From positions 1-64,000 of the forward strand of contig JBBRMR010000001.1 of assembly GCA_038230735.1 (NCBI GenBank): 64,000 nt of DNA. The letters are read 5' to 3'. The notes under the pieces are model-generated. The model ran no database searches. It saw only the letters and a program-made list of their open reading frames with translations, and had not been told where the DNA came from. The stretch's first letter is position 1, and each line of letters opens with the position of its first letter. A program made the translations under genes and the position numbers. The stretch comes from Arcicella sp038230735 (GTDB taxonomy: Bacteria; Bacteroidota; Bacteroidia; Cytophagales; Spirosomataceae). Below are positions 26,150 through 35,235 of the stretch, one piece after another.

Positions 26150-28105
26150 CTATTCATTCAACTGAACTGTTTTTATCTTTTGCGACAGCCAAACTTGCAT
26201 GGCATTACTACCCCGATTGCACCACACATAATACGGAATGGCGGTTATGGTTTTAGAGGCAGTTTGTATCTTTTTACCATCCATACTTGGCTCAAAGAAT
26301 AACGCTTTTGTTTGTAAAGAAATGATGGATTCGGTTAAAATATTGTTAGGTTTTTCGGTAAATTGGGCGTTTTCGGGAAGGATAAAACCGCTGACTTCTC
26401 CATTATTATCAGCCCCTTCAACGCAATATACAAGTGGTCCTCGTTCCAAAGCTATTTTGTCAATATCTTGCTTTACTTCGTTTCTGGCTACAATTTTGCG
26501 AACATTCATCGGTAAATTAAAGCTGATTTCATCGCTCATAGTCCACGTTTTTTCCAAAACTGCGTAGCCTTTTTCAGTACGATAATTAGTAGGTTTACCA
26601 TTAATGGAAATTATTAAACTATTCACCGCATAAGGTTGATAACGGTATAAATCCCCCGCAAAATTTTCATTCCTTACCCAATTTGGAATACGAATATTTA
26701 CCTTGAAAGCGGCAGATTTTTTAGGATTCAACGCAATTTTTACACCGCCCTGCAAAGGATATTTTGTGTCCACCGCCAGCGAAATTTCTTTACCGTCCAG
26801 CGTAATATTGGTTTCACTGCCCACGAACAGATTTACCCAAACAGCATCATCCGATTTGGCATAAATAAAATCACCCACCGAAGCCACCAATCGAGCAATA
26901 TTGGAAGGACAACAAGCCGTTCCAAACCATTCCTGACGTTTATGATTGCCTTTTGAAGCCAACGGATTTCCGTAAAAAAATCGGTCGCCACTCAATGAAA
27001 GCCCATCCAAAGCACCATTATACAGACTTCTTTCCAAAATATCAATGTATTTGCTCTCGCCCGTGAGGGTATTCATCCGCTGATTCCAGAAAACCATTCC
27101 CACCGAGGCACAGGTTTCGCAATACGCATTTTCGTTGGGCAAATCATAATCCTGACTAAAACCTTCATTACTTCCCGACGAACCAATGCCCCCCGTAACG
27201 TACATATTTCGATGAACCACATCCTCCCAAACGGTTTTCATGGCGTTCATATAACCCGTATCGCCCGTTTGTACTGCCACATCCGCCGCACCCGTGTACA
27301 TGTACATGGCTCGCACGGCATGACCCGTAATTTCCTTTTGGTCTTTAACGGGAACGGCATCCTGACAATAGGCGGGGTCTTTCCATTTGTCCCAAATAAC
27401 GCCTTTGCCGTATCCTTTACCCCTTTCATTCAAATACCAATTGGCTAATTTTAGGTATTTTTCGTTGAAAGTGGCTCGGTATAATTTCACCAAAGCCAGT
27501 TCAATTTCTTGATGTCCAGACACCCAATGACGATTGGCAAGGCGAAAAGTGGTGTCAATATGGTTGGCAAAACGGATGGAAACGTCCAATAATTTTCGTT
27601 TGCCCGTGGTGTTAAAATAGGCAGTGGCGGCTTCAAACAAATGCCCCGCACAATAATCTTCGTGCTTTTCCATATCTGACCAACGGTTTTGCAAGCCCAT
27701 TAATGAATAATAGGTATTCAGATAGCCATCGGGTTCTTGGGCAGCGGCAATTTTATCAATCCAATCATCGGCGGTTTTTTCCAATTGAGCATCGGGCTGA
27801 TTTTTCAGGGAATAAGCAATGGCTTCAATGGCTTTATAGACATCCGAATCATCATAATATATTCCTTCGTGTTTTTCGCCTTTTCTGCGAGCCACTTTTT
27901 CAAAATTTCTGATGCGGGCAGTTTTCGTTTCCGTTTGTAAAATACAGGCTTGGAGCGTTGCAGTAGCCACTTTTTGCATTTTGGGTTTCCAAAAATCATC
28001 CGTAATTTTCACGGCAGAATACTGCACAGGCACAATTGAGGTCAATTTTTGAGCCTGAATATTTAGACAAATGAGGAGAGTGAATATGAAGAGTGTTCTT
28101 TTCAT
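26150..28105 (-). CDS. GH127 beta-L-arabinofuranosidase-like enzyme
   Basis: 651 aa with signal peptide ending IQAQ (residue 19). The fold is an (alpha/alpha)6 barrel with C-terminal beta-sandwiches. By alignment from memory to HypBA1, the acid/base is Glu314 (SGSNEGF) and the Zn-binding set is Glu330 and Cys332 (ENAYCETCA) plus Cys398 and Cys399 (GTACCPSN), the first being the nucleophile Cys. These are all present, so the enzyme should be active on arabinofuranosides of plant cell-wall glycans. It is exported to the periplasm. Neighbours are a DUF5916 gene and a decayed GtaA-family gene, with no SusCD pair. Confidence 0.92.
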   Translation of the reverse strand: MKRTLFIFTLLICLNIQAQKLTSIVPVQYSAVKITDDFWKPKMQKVATATLQACILQTETKTARIRNFEKVARRKGEKHEGIYYDDSDVYKAIEAIAYSLKNQPDAQLEKTADDWIDKIAAAQEPDGYLNTYYSLMGLQNRWSDMEKHEDYCAGHLFEAATAYFNTTGKRKLLDVSIRFANHIDTTFRLANRHWVSGHQEIELALVKLYRATFNEKYLKLANWYLNERGKGYGKGVIWDKWKDPAYCQDAVPVKDQKEITGHAVRAMYMYTGAADVAVQTGDTGYMNAMKTVWEDVVHRNMYVTGGIGSSGSNEGFSQDYDLPNENAYCETCASVGMVFWNQRMNTLTGESKYIDILERSLYNGALDGLSLSGDRFFYGNPLASKGNHKRQEWFGTACCPSNIARLVASVGDFIYAKSDDAVWVNLFVGSETNITLDGKEISLAVDTKYPLQGGVKIALNPKKSAAFKVNIRIPNWVRNENFAGDLYRYQPYAVNSLIISINGKPTNYRTEKGYAVLEKTWTMSDEISFNLPMNVRKIVARNEVKQDIDKIALERGPLVYCVEGADNNGEVSGFILPENAQFTEKPNNILTESIISLQTKALFFEPSMDGKKIQTASKTITAIPYYVWCNRGSNAMQVWLSQKIKTVQLNE

Positions 28106-28264
28106 TATCTTGGGGAGTTAAGCAATGATTTTATCGTCTATGTACAATAATAGAAGCGGTAATTTTCCTACGGTTATTATCACTTGCTCTGAGTAGCATT
28201 AGCTTAAATTTGCAGTTTTATTAGGTTATAAATGCCAATTTGTTCGTCATATTTAATGGATAAG

Positions 28265-28297
28265 AAGGAAGCCTTCGCTTTGAGTGAAGACTTCCTT
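28265..28297. repeat. Dispersed palindrome, copy 3
   Basis: AAGGAAGCCTTCGCTT ... GAGTGAAGACTTCCTT in the 330-bp gap between GH127 and the GtaA-family remnant (28106-28437). Apart from this palindrome I see no gene, no exact TAnnTTTG promoter and no other repeat in that gap. Confidence 0.7.
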
Positions 28298-28437
28298 AAT
28301 CAAACCCAATATTTAAAAATGTAACAGGATTTGCTATTCTATTTTTAAACATAAATCGTTGGTGAAAAATTAGTTAGATTATTGAGCCTGACTATTTCTA
28401 TTTGACGAACATATTGAAATGCCCATTTCAATCTTAA

Positions 28438-30127
28438 TTATTTCTTTAACTTTCCTTCCAATACTTTCATATAATATCCTCCCACCACACTCCGAGCCTG
28501 AAAACCGACCATTCTGCCGTTAGTGGTTTCGTGCCAATCGCTGAGGGGTACACGGGTGCTTGTTTGCGTGGCGTATCTATACATGGGGTCAGCGAGGGCG
28601 TTGAAATCTGCCTTATTATTTGCTAAAACTGATGTCCAAATCACCCAATCAGATTTAGTATAGGTTTTTCTACTATCCAATGGCAAACCGAATTCATTTT
28701 GTTTGGTCAGGTAATATTTTACCTCTTTTTCATAAACGCTCTGCAGAAATAAATTCATTCGTAATAGTTTATCCCACACCATATTATATTTTTGACTCCA
28801 CGTATTTTTATCGTTAAACGTTAATGAATAATGGTCACCATCGGCTGCCATTTCCATCCATTTTTTCACCATATCTTTCGTCAAAATTCGGTATTTATCC
28901 GCTGTTTCTTTTTCGCCCAACTGATCCGCTATCTGCACGTATCCACCCAAAGCCACAATGGCTTTGATGGATAAATTGGCATTACGAGCGAGGTGTCCCG
29001 CAAAATCATCGGTGCATAATTGCAGACTTGGATCAAGCCCTTCTTTGCTCAAATAATCTGCCCAAATTGACATCGTTTTCCAATGTTTTTTGGCATAATT
29101 TGCGTTGCCTTCCACTTTCGCAATGGCAGCAACCAAAGCAAGCATATTTCCACATTCTTCCACGGGCATATCTTCACCGTAAGTTTGTCCGTTGGCGAGT
29201 GGATATGTCCCCAAATCGTGGGCAGCGAAGGGTTTTGTCCACTTTCCGCTTTCACTATAATAGAAAATTCCGTTCAACATTCCCTTCAATAAATCAGGAT
29301 TATAAGCTAAAAATAAGGGGGCAGACGGGTACGTTACATCAACGGTATTGATAGAACCGTTACTGAAGTTTTCTTTGGATAAAAACAAAATTTCACCCTC
29401 TGGACTCTTCACTAATTTGTGAGCAGCGATGGCTTGGCGATACCCCAATTCGCACAGTTTGGCGTATTTTTCGCCTCCCGCTTTCAAGGCATCGTTATAA
29501 ATCATGCGATTAACTGCCTCACATTTTTTGATTATGATGGGATATTCTTTGGCGGCTAAGGATAGTTGTTGGTAAATAAAGATATTTTCCCGCACAACAA
29601 CCCGCATCGTAAATTAAATCACCGTTGAGATATACCTTCACAACATCATCGTGGAGGAGTTTCAAGATGGGTTCTTTATAATTTTGCGTTAAAGTAAACG
29701 CCCTACGCATCCATATATCCCTACTTTTCCAAGAAGTTTTGGCGGTTCTATTAGTGCCAAAAGGGGCAATTCCGTTTTTCCATTCACTATCCTCAAAATC
29801 AGCTTTCATCCAACCGTCTGCGGGAGCGATTTCGGTGTATTTTGCAATATAATTTTCAACATCCCCCGCTGGTAAAATATCTTGGTAGGTAATGCCCTTA
29901 CTACCCATAAAACGGTACATTTTATCATCCACTTTCAATATTCCCATCATCGAATGTTCCGCCCCCGTCCAGTGCTTGGTGGGCGAATCAGTCAATTTAT
30001 CGGTAGTTGACCAAATACTGAAATAAGGGTCATGGGTGATGAGGGGAAACGCTGGGGCTTGGGTACTTTGCCCAGAAATCATTAATCCATGTAGGATAAT
30101 CAGGGAAGTAAAAATAATTTTTTTCAT
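28438..30127 (-). pseudogene. GtaA-family (DUF4965/DUF1793) glutaminase-like gene broken by an internal deletion
   Basis: Two frames cover one gene. The N-terminal part (Met at 30127, signal peptide MKKIIFTSLIILHGLMISGQ) has FPLITHDPYFSIWSTTDKLT, a DUF4964-like start and a beta-sandwich insertion. The C-terminal part (from about 29600 in another frame) has AGGEKYAKLCELGYRQAIAA, DDFAGHLARNANLSIKA, QKYNMVWDKLL and GLPLDSRKTYTKSDW. These are the DUF4965/DUF1793 blocks in the expected order. The junction at about 29565-29600 changes frame, and roughly 250-300 residues (the DUF5127 part) are absent compared with the usual length of about 820 aa. It is unlikely to give a working enzyme. Confidence 0.8.
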
Positions 30128-30292
30128 GTTTTTGAATGATTGTATTTTCAATAATTTAGTCAGAAAATGAATTTAAAGGAAAAGGCATCGCAGATTCTTA
30201 GAGGAAAATCTATAATGAAATCAATTGAGGAGTGGGAAAAGAATATAAGGAAAGATACTAAAAATAATTTGTTAAAAATAAATCAAAAAATA

Positions 30293-30350
30293 TTTGGGAA
30301 TATAAAAACAAGTTCCCTATATTTGTAGTGTACTATTAATCTAATACACT
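30293..30350 (+). promoter_or_regulatory. ABC operon promoter with YtrA-type operator
   Basis: TTTG (30293-30296), 21 bp, TATATTTG (30318-30325), an exact TAnnTTTG. Directly behind is AGTGTA (30327-30332), 12 bp, TACACT (30345-30350). These half sites equal those described for Bacillus YtrA (there with a 13-bp spacer, from memory). The site covers the expected start of transcription and would be bound by the GntR protein at 32071. Confidence 0.75.
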
Positions 30351-30393
30351 AAAACAATATTCATTCAAACCGTGCAACGGTCGCATCGAAAAT

Positions 30394-31227
30394 ATGATAC
30401 AAATTAATAACCTCTCTTTTAATTACGGAAAACGGAAGGAAGTCTTCCGAAACCTCAATCTGACGCTCTCCGCAGGGAATGTGTATGGACTTTTGGGCAA
30501 AAATGGAGCGGGAAAATCAAGTCTCCTCCGCAGCATTGCGGGATTGCTTTTTCCAACGGCTGGCACTTGCGAAGTAAACGGCTACATGGCACAAGACCGC
30601 CTCCCCTCTTTCCTGCAAGAGCTTTATTTTCTGCCCGAGGAATTTCATACGCCACCCGTCAAGATTCGGGAGTTTGTGAATACTTACGCCCCTTTCTACC
30701 CAAATTTTTCCAGAAAACAGTTTTCGGAATATCTTCAAGAATTTCAATTATCTGATAATGAGAAGTTTACCGAACTTTCTTTGGGACAAAAGAAAAAGGC
30801 ATTAATCGGTTTTGCTCTTTCGACCAATACAAAAGTGTTGTTGATGGACGAACCCACCAATGGTTTGGATATTCCTTCCAAAAGTCAGTTCAGGAAAATT
30901 ATTGCCTCCGTTGCCACCGATGAACGCATCATTATTATCTCAACCCATCAAGTCAGAGATTTGGATTCGCTGATTGACCCGATTATTATTTTGGATAACT
31001 CGGAAGTTCTACTACACGCCAATACGGAAAAAATTTCTGAAAAATTGTGTTTCAAAAATGTTTCCACCGTAAGTAATCACGAGTCCGTTTTGTATTCAGA
31101 ACATTCATTAAAAGGTTTTTCAGTAGTAAGTCAAAACCTTGCTCATGAGCAATCTAAGACGGATTTAGAATTGCTTTTTAACGCAACTTTGACGAATCCA
31201 GAGAAGATAAAGGCTATTTTTTCGTAG
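30394..31227 (+). CDS. ABC transporter ATP-binding protein
   Basis: 277 aa. Walker A GKNGAGKS (35-42), Q-loop region near FLQELYFLPEE, signature LSLGQKKKALI, Walker B VLLMDEPTNGLD and the switch His in STHQVRDLD. A short C-terminal region (about 210-277) is not part of the nucleotide-binding fold. It is the first gene of an operon with a permease, a GntR regulator and an unknown protein. The set resembles the ytr/YtrB-type exporters that respond to cell-wall antibiotics in Firmicutes, which is only a family analogy. Confidence 0.93.
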   Translation: MIQINNLSFNYGKRKEVFRNLNLTLSAGNVYGLLGKNGAGKSSLLRSIAGLLFPTAGTCEVNGYMAQDRLPSFLQELYFLPEEFHTPPVKIREFVNTYAPFYPNFSRKQFSEYLQEFQLSDNEKFTELSLGQKKKALIGFALSTNTKVLLMDEPTNGLDIPSKSQFRKIIASVATDERIIIISTHQVRDLDSLIDPIIILDNSEVLLHANTEKISEKLCFKNVSTVSNHESVLYSEHSLKGFSVVSQNLAHEQSKTDLELLFNATLTNPEKIKAIFS

Positions 31228-31274
31228 CAAAATATTCAATCATTCACTCACTCTATCATTCAATCATTAAGATT

Positions 31275-32066
31275 ATGAACAACTTTTTTAATTACCACCG
31301 CTTCGCCCTCCTCGTAAAAAGACAATGGGTAGAAAACCGCAAATTACTTTTTATGGCTTTGATTACCCTTTTGGGTTTAGGAATCTTTTTTTATTCTTTA
31401 AATATCAATTGGGAACACGGAACCCTAATCAATTTAGGAGGTAGAACAGCAATCTTCTATTTTATTTTCTTTCTGGCAGGTTCGTTTTTTACAAATTATA
31501 TTTTTAGGGATTTATCAGATAAAAACAGTACGACCAGTTTTATGTTAGTACCAGCATCCCACTTTGAAAAACAACTGAGTGCTGTACTCTATATTTTTGT
31601 TGCATTTCCAATTGCTTTTTTTACACTCTTTCTAATAATTGATTATTCCTTTGTATCAATTGGTAACGGAATTGTGAATGATTTGAAGGATAAAACTGGA
31701 TTGATACCTAATAAAATGTTATTAGGGTATTTAAAAAGCGATGATGCCAGACTTAATTTTATGATTCCCGCTTGGTTAGGGGTACAAGCGTTTATGATGT
31801 TAGGTTCAATTGCATTTATGCGATGGTCTTATATCAAAACTGGTTTTGCGGGATTTGCTATAATTTTAGTAATATCTCTATTCATCTTATTGATACAAAA
31901 ACTACTTTTGGACGATTTTAGTAATAAATTAGGTGGAACGCACTATTTCCAAATAAAACCTACCAAAGATATGTTAAATGGTTACGTAATGTTCGGATTA
32001 AAATATGTTCTTACGCCACTTTTATTGATAATTGCCTATTTCAAATTAAGAGAAAAACAAATTTAA
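31275..32066 (+). CDS. ABC transporter permease
   Basis: 263 aa with about six hydrophobic segments, the first after the N-terminal cytosolic stretch FALLVKRQWVENRKLLFMAL. It fits the ABC-2-like permeases that pair with a YtrB-type ATPase. The gap to the ATPase gene (31228-31274) holds short ATTCA/CACTC words, possibly a word-repeat. The transported substrate is unknown. The next gene (GntR) starts 4 bp after its stop. Confidence 0.88.
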   Translation: MNNFFNYHRFALLVKRQWVENRKLLFMALITLLGLGIFFYSLNINWEHGTLINLGGRTAIFYFIFFLAGSFFTNYIFRDLSDKNSTTSFMLVPASHFEKQLSAVLYIFVAFPIAFFTLFLIIDYSFVSIGNGIVNDLKDKTGLIPNKMLLGYLKSDDARLNFMIPAWLGVQAFMMLGSIAFMRWSYIKTGFAGFAIILVISLFILLIQKLLLDDFSNKLGGTHYFQIKPTKDMLNGYVMFGLKYVLTPLLLIIAYFKLREKQI

Positions 32067-32070
32067 AACG

Positions 32071-32448
32071 ATGGAATTTAGAGACAACAAAGCGATATAC
32101 CTCCAAATAGCTGAGTTTATTTGCGAGCGTATCCTACTGCGAGAATGGGCAGTGGGCGATAAAATTCCGTCCGTCCGAGAGTTGGCTGTACAGTTGGAAG
32201 TAAACCCCAATACAGTGATGCGGACGATGGAATTTTTACAACAAAAAGACATCATTTTTACCAAAAGAGGCATGGGATATTTTGTAGCCGATGAGGCAGA
32301 AATCAAAGTAAAAACCTTTAAAAAAGAAGATTTTTTACAGAATGATTTACCGCCTTTTTTCAGAAATATTCAACTCTTAGAAATTGATTTTGAGGAGCTT
32401 AAAGACAGATTCAATAATTATCTCACCCCCAAAAACGATAAACAATAG
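32071..32448 (+). CDS. GntR-family regulator, YtrA subfamily
   Basis: 125 aa. The winged helix is FRDNKAIYLQIAEFICERIL, then KIPSVRELAVQLEVNPNTVM and FTKRGMGYFV. It has only a short C-terminal tail, not an FCD or UTRA effector domain, as in YtrA. Being within the ABC operon and matched by the AGTGTA/TACACT operator at 30327, it most likely represses this operon until a membrane or wall stress is felt. Confidence 0.9.
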   Translation: MEFRDNKAIYLQIAEFICERILLREWAVGDKIPSVRELAVQLEVNPNTVMRTMEFLQQKDIIFTKRGMGYFVADEAEIKVKTFKKEDFLQNDLPPFFRNIQLLEIDFEELKDRFNNYLTPKNDKQ

Positions 32449-32453
32449 CAATC

Positions 32454-33143
32454 ATGAAAACATCAAATAAATTATTAATTGGCTCAGGGATTTGTCTTAT
32501 TTTGGGGATAATTACCCATACTTTTATCCTGCGTGGGGCGTATTTGGAAGCCCTAAAAAATCCAGTTTCGAATGAAGTAACTATTGGCTTGAAAACGGTA
32601 AAATATTTGAATCTGGAATACACCAAAAATGTTACGTTCAAGCATGGCAACAAATTTGAGATTTTAGTAGATAGACTTTACAAAGATTCTTTAACAACCG
32701 TTTATAAAAGTGACAGCCTAAATTTAGACATTACAAAATTGGGGGAAGTAATTATTTTCTTACCTATTTTTCCCGAAATGAATTTTATACAGAAAAAATC
32801 TACTTCTATAAAAAGAGAACTTGTAGTTTACGGTGAAAGAGAAGATTATGCAAGTATTGATGTGGATAGCACGTTCCAATCAGGAAATTTTATGGCTACT
32901 TTTCAAAAAAATACCATATTAAATTTTTACAAATGCCAATTCAACAAAGTTGATATAAAAGGAAAAGAAAATTTAGTGCTTAAAATTGACAAAAGTGATG
33001 TTGAACAACTCAATTTGGACTTAATTAAGTTCTCTTCATTAGCCATAAACTATTCTACAGTTCAAGCTAAAAATATAGTTTTGGGAGATAGTTGTAGTGT
33101 AAGTGTTTTGGGGAAAGAAGCGAGGTCTATGTTTTTGAAATAG
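32454..33143 (+). CDS. Membrane-anchored protein of unknown function in the ABC operon
   Basis: 229 aa. A single N-terminal hydrophobic segment (residues 7-27) is followed by a beta-rich domain with evenly spaced hydrophobics, for example VDIKGKENLVLKIDKSDVEQ. This is like the putative GIN/DUF2807-type beta-helix proteins in Bacteroidota ABC operons, which is inference. It starts 5 bp after the GntR stop, so it belongs to the operon. Its last 17 bp overlap the convergent gene at 33127. Confidence 0.75.
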   Translation: MKTSNKLLIGSGICLILGIITHTFILRGAYLEALKNPVSNEVTIGLKTVKYLNLEYTKNVTFKHGNKFEILVDRLYKDSLTTVYKSDSLNLDITKLGEVIIFLPIFPEMNFIQKKSTSIKRELVVYGEREDYASIDVDSTFQSGNFMATFQKNTILNFYKCQFNKVDIKGKENLVLKIDKSDVEQLNLDLIKFSSLAINYSTVQAKNIVLGDSCSVSVLGKEARSMFLK

Positions 33144-34269
33144 CCATTCTCTCCGCCAACAAAGCCAAACAATGTGCCACACAAGTCCATTGAATATGAA
33201 AAAGTGGAGAGGATGATAATTTATAAAGCAAAGGATTTTCGTAGGCAGTTAAGAATCCTGCAATGAAAAAAGGATAATTTACATCAACATCGTGGAGGTT
33301 TAACCCCCAGTGGAACTGCTCCAAGACGTTTTTGTTTTTTAGACTTATTTCTAATAGAATTCTATCTATAAATCCTACCCCATCTTTCTTTAAATAATAC
33401 AAAATATCATTCTCCAATTTCTCCCGACAAGTCTCTAATGCTGGAATATGAAATTTGTTCATCAATCGCATCACGTGATACATAATCAAGGGCGTTCGGG
33501 CGTATTGATGAGCCACTCTAAATGGATGGTCAATGTACTGATTTGATAGAATTACTTGCTGAATATATGTTACTGAATCTTGCCCGTGTTCATCCAATTC
33601 CAAACCATAGTCCAACAGACAATAAATCATGTTTGACAAGGCACAAACATCAAATTCAATGTACATATTTTTGCCAAACCAGGTAGAATAGGCTTTCAAA
33701 TTTTTGTATTTTGGGAAAGTATTTTTTATTGTTTTGTGATACCCATTTGAATGTTGTATCAATTTATTTTTCAACCACTTAACTTCTTCTTGCGAGTGGC
33801 GTTTGGTCAAATAAATCATCGCTGTATCATCAATATCGTCGGGGATTTTGAAATACTTGAAACGATGTAAAATATTACCGTGGAGGAAATACTTTGAAGG
33901 ATTGGTTTGGAAGAAATTATAGGTATTTAAGCCATCTTTATTTTTGAATAAACTGTAACAACGAACAGCCTTATCCGTTATTTGCTCGACCAATTTTTGA
34001 GATTCGGGCAATAGCTTTTCTTTAATATTATTCAAGGTAAAAACCGTAATTGCCGTAAAAAATACATTGGTATCTGGACGATGATACCGCCAAAATTTAT
34101 TACTCCGATACGACTCAAAAATGCCATCTGGAAAATATCTACGGTCGGCAGAATCTTGGAGATGTGCAATTTTTTTTATTAGTTCATCTATAGATAAATG
34201 GAAGTCGTCCTTTTGAAGGACGACTTCCGCAACTTTTCGACTAAAACGTAATTGAAGTTTAGCTTTCAT
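33127..34269 (-). CDS. DxDD-motif all-helical protein, class II terpene-cyclase-like
   Basis: 380 aa, no signal peptide. Residues 144-151 read DDIDDTAM, which contains the DxDD(T) acid motif of class II terpene cyclases (squalene-hopene and copalyl diphosphate synthases). The rest has helical blocks such as RRYFPDGIFESYRSNKFWRY (43-62) and NTYNFFQTNP (115-124), and the C-terminal ends with a helix pair around HIQWTCVAHCLALLAER. The fold prediction as an (alpha/alpha) barrel is inference. It is shorter than full cyclases and lacks QW repeats. Residues 14-24 are encoded by a copy of the dispersed palindrome (34200-34228). The gene overlaps the convergent ABC-operon gene by 17 bp. Confidence 0.7.
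   Translation of the reverse strand: MKAKLQLRFSRKVAEVVLQKDDFHLSIDELIKKIAHLQDSADRRYFPDGIFESYRSNKFWRYHRPDTNVFFTAITVFTLNNIKEKLLPESQKLVEQITDKAVRCYSLFKNKDGLNTYNFFQTNPSKYFLHGNILHRFKYFKIPDDIDDTAMIYLTKRHSQEEVKWLKNKLIQHSNGYHKTIKNTFPKYKNLKAYSTWFGKNMYIEFDVCALSNMIYCLLDYGLELDEHGQDSVTYIQQVILSNQYIDHPFRVAHQYARTPLIMYHVMRLMNKFHIPALETCREKLENDILYYLKKDGVGFIDRILLEISLKNKNVLEQFHWGLNLHDVDVNYPFFIAGFLTAYENPLLYKLSSSPLFHIQWTCVAHCLALLAERMAISKT
34200..34228. repeat. Dispersed palindrome, copy 4, inside a coding sequence
   Basis: Perfect 13-bp arms GGAAGTCGTCCTT and AAGGACGACTTCC around TTG. On the minus strand it is translated as AEVVLQKDDFH (residues 14-24 of the 33127 gene). It is the most regular copy of the family in the window. 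Confidence 0.85.
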
Positions 34270-34278
34270 AATTTGAAT

Positions 34279-34773
34279 TTACACATACAAAATCATAGAA
34301 TCTTCATCCACAAACTCATTTTCAGCCATTTTGATACTTCTTTTTTCTCGACTATATAATTCAAAACCTTCCGAAAGATACAAATTGATGGCTCTTTGAT
34401 TACTGGAAACTACCGTTAAATAAATTTGTCGTAAGCCTTCACCTTGCTTTGCTCTTTCAATCAACTCCTGTAATAACTTTCGCCCAATTCCAAAACCTTT
34501 AGCTTTTTCAGAAACATACATCCTGAAAATTAAGCCTTTATGACGAAGTTTTAAAAAATTATCTCTTTTAAATGCAACAGTTCCCACCAATTCTCCTTCA
34601 TCATCAAAAGCCCCCAAAGTGAAATTCTCAAAATTATCTTGCGTAGGAAAAACTTCGCCTTCCATATCAGAAGGTGAAATTCTAAAAAACTGTGGTTCAT
34701 CAGTTATTGCTTTTATGAGTAAGTCATAATAGGCTCGAATTTCAGATTCTTGCGTGATAATTTTTATCATCAT
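34279..34773 (-). CDS. GNAT-family N-acetyltransferase (third of the operon)
   Basis: 164 aa. The GNAT core runs LVGTVAFKRDN, LIFRMYVSEKAKGFGIGRKL (motif A with the acetyl-CoA pyrophosphate loop) and LTVVSSNQRAINLYLSEGF. The acceptor is unknown. It overlaps the preceding GNAT gene by 4 bp (34770-34773), so it is in the same operon. Similarity to the other two GNATs of the operon is only at the fold level. Confidence 0.9.
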   Translation of the reverse strand: MMIKIITQESEIRAYYDLLIKAITDEPQFFRISPSDMEGEVFPTQDNFENFTLGAFDDEGELVGTVAFKRDNFLKLRHKGLIFRMYVSEKAKGFGIGRKLLQELIERAKQGEGLRQIYLTVVSSNQRAINLYLSEGFELYSREKRSIKMAENEFVDEDSMILYV

Positions 34774-35231
34774 AATGGGTAATCCATTTTAATATTGGCT
34801 CTTTTATAATGGGAGGCATCCAAGGGTACTTCCACAAATCCAACGCTTAAATACATTGAAATGGCAGGAACAAGTGAACGATTTGAACGTAAATAAAGCG
34901 ATTTTGCCTTCCGTTTTTTGGCTTCTTCAATGGCGATTATACACAGTTTTTTGCCTAATCCCAAGCCCTGAGCAGATGGAGAAACACCCATTTTAGCAAG
35001 TTCATATTCATCATTTCCATCGTGTATGAGAGCAGCTGTTCCTACAATTTCATCGCCTAATTTAGCAAAATATATCTGCCCACCTTCCTCAATAATGCTT
35101 TCAGGATTATCTAATTGCACTAAATCCTGCGGTTCAACGACAAAGAATTTTGCAATCCATTCTACATTAATTCTTTTAAAATCTTCTTTGTAAAGTGGCT
35201 GATATTCAATGATTTGTAATTTTTTTCCCAT
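34770..35231 (-). CDS. GNAT-family N-acetyltransferase (second of the operon)
   Basis: 153 aa from the Met at 35231 (MGKKLQIIEYQ). The longer frame to 35312 would run into the preceding gene; the chosen start leaves a 4-bp gap. Motif A is ELAKMGVSPSAQGLGLGKKL, with LYLRSNRSLVPAISMYLSVGF as motif B. No specificity element is recognised. Confidence 0.9.
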   Translation of the reverse strand: MGKKLQIIEYQPLYKEDFKRINVEWIAKFFVVEPQDLVQLDNPESIIEEGGQIYFAKLGDEIVGTAALIHDGNDEYELAKMGVSPSAQGLGLGKKLCIIAIEEAKKRKAKSLYLRSNRSLVPAISMYLSVGFVEVPLDASHYKRANIKMDYPL

Positions 35232-35235
35232 GATA

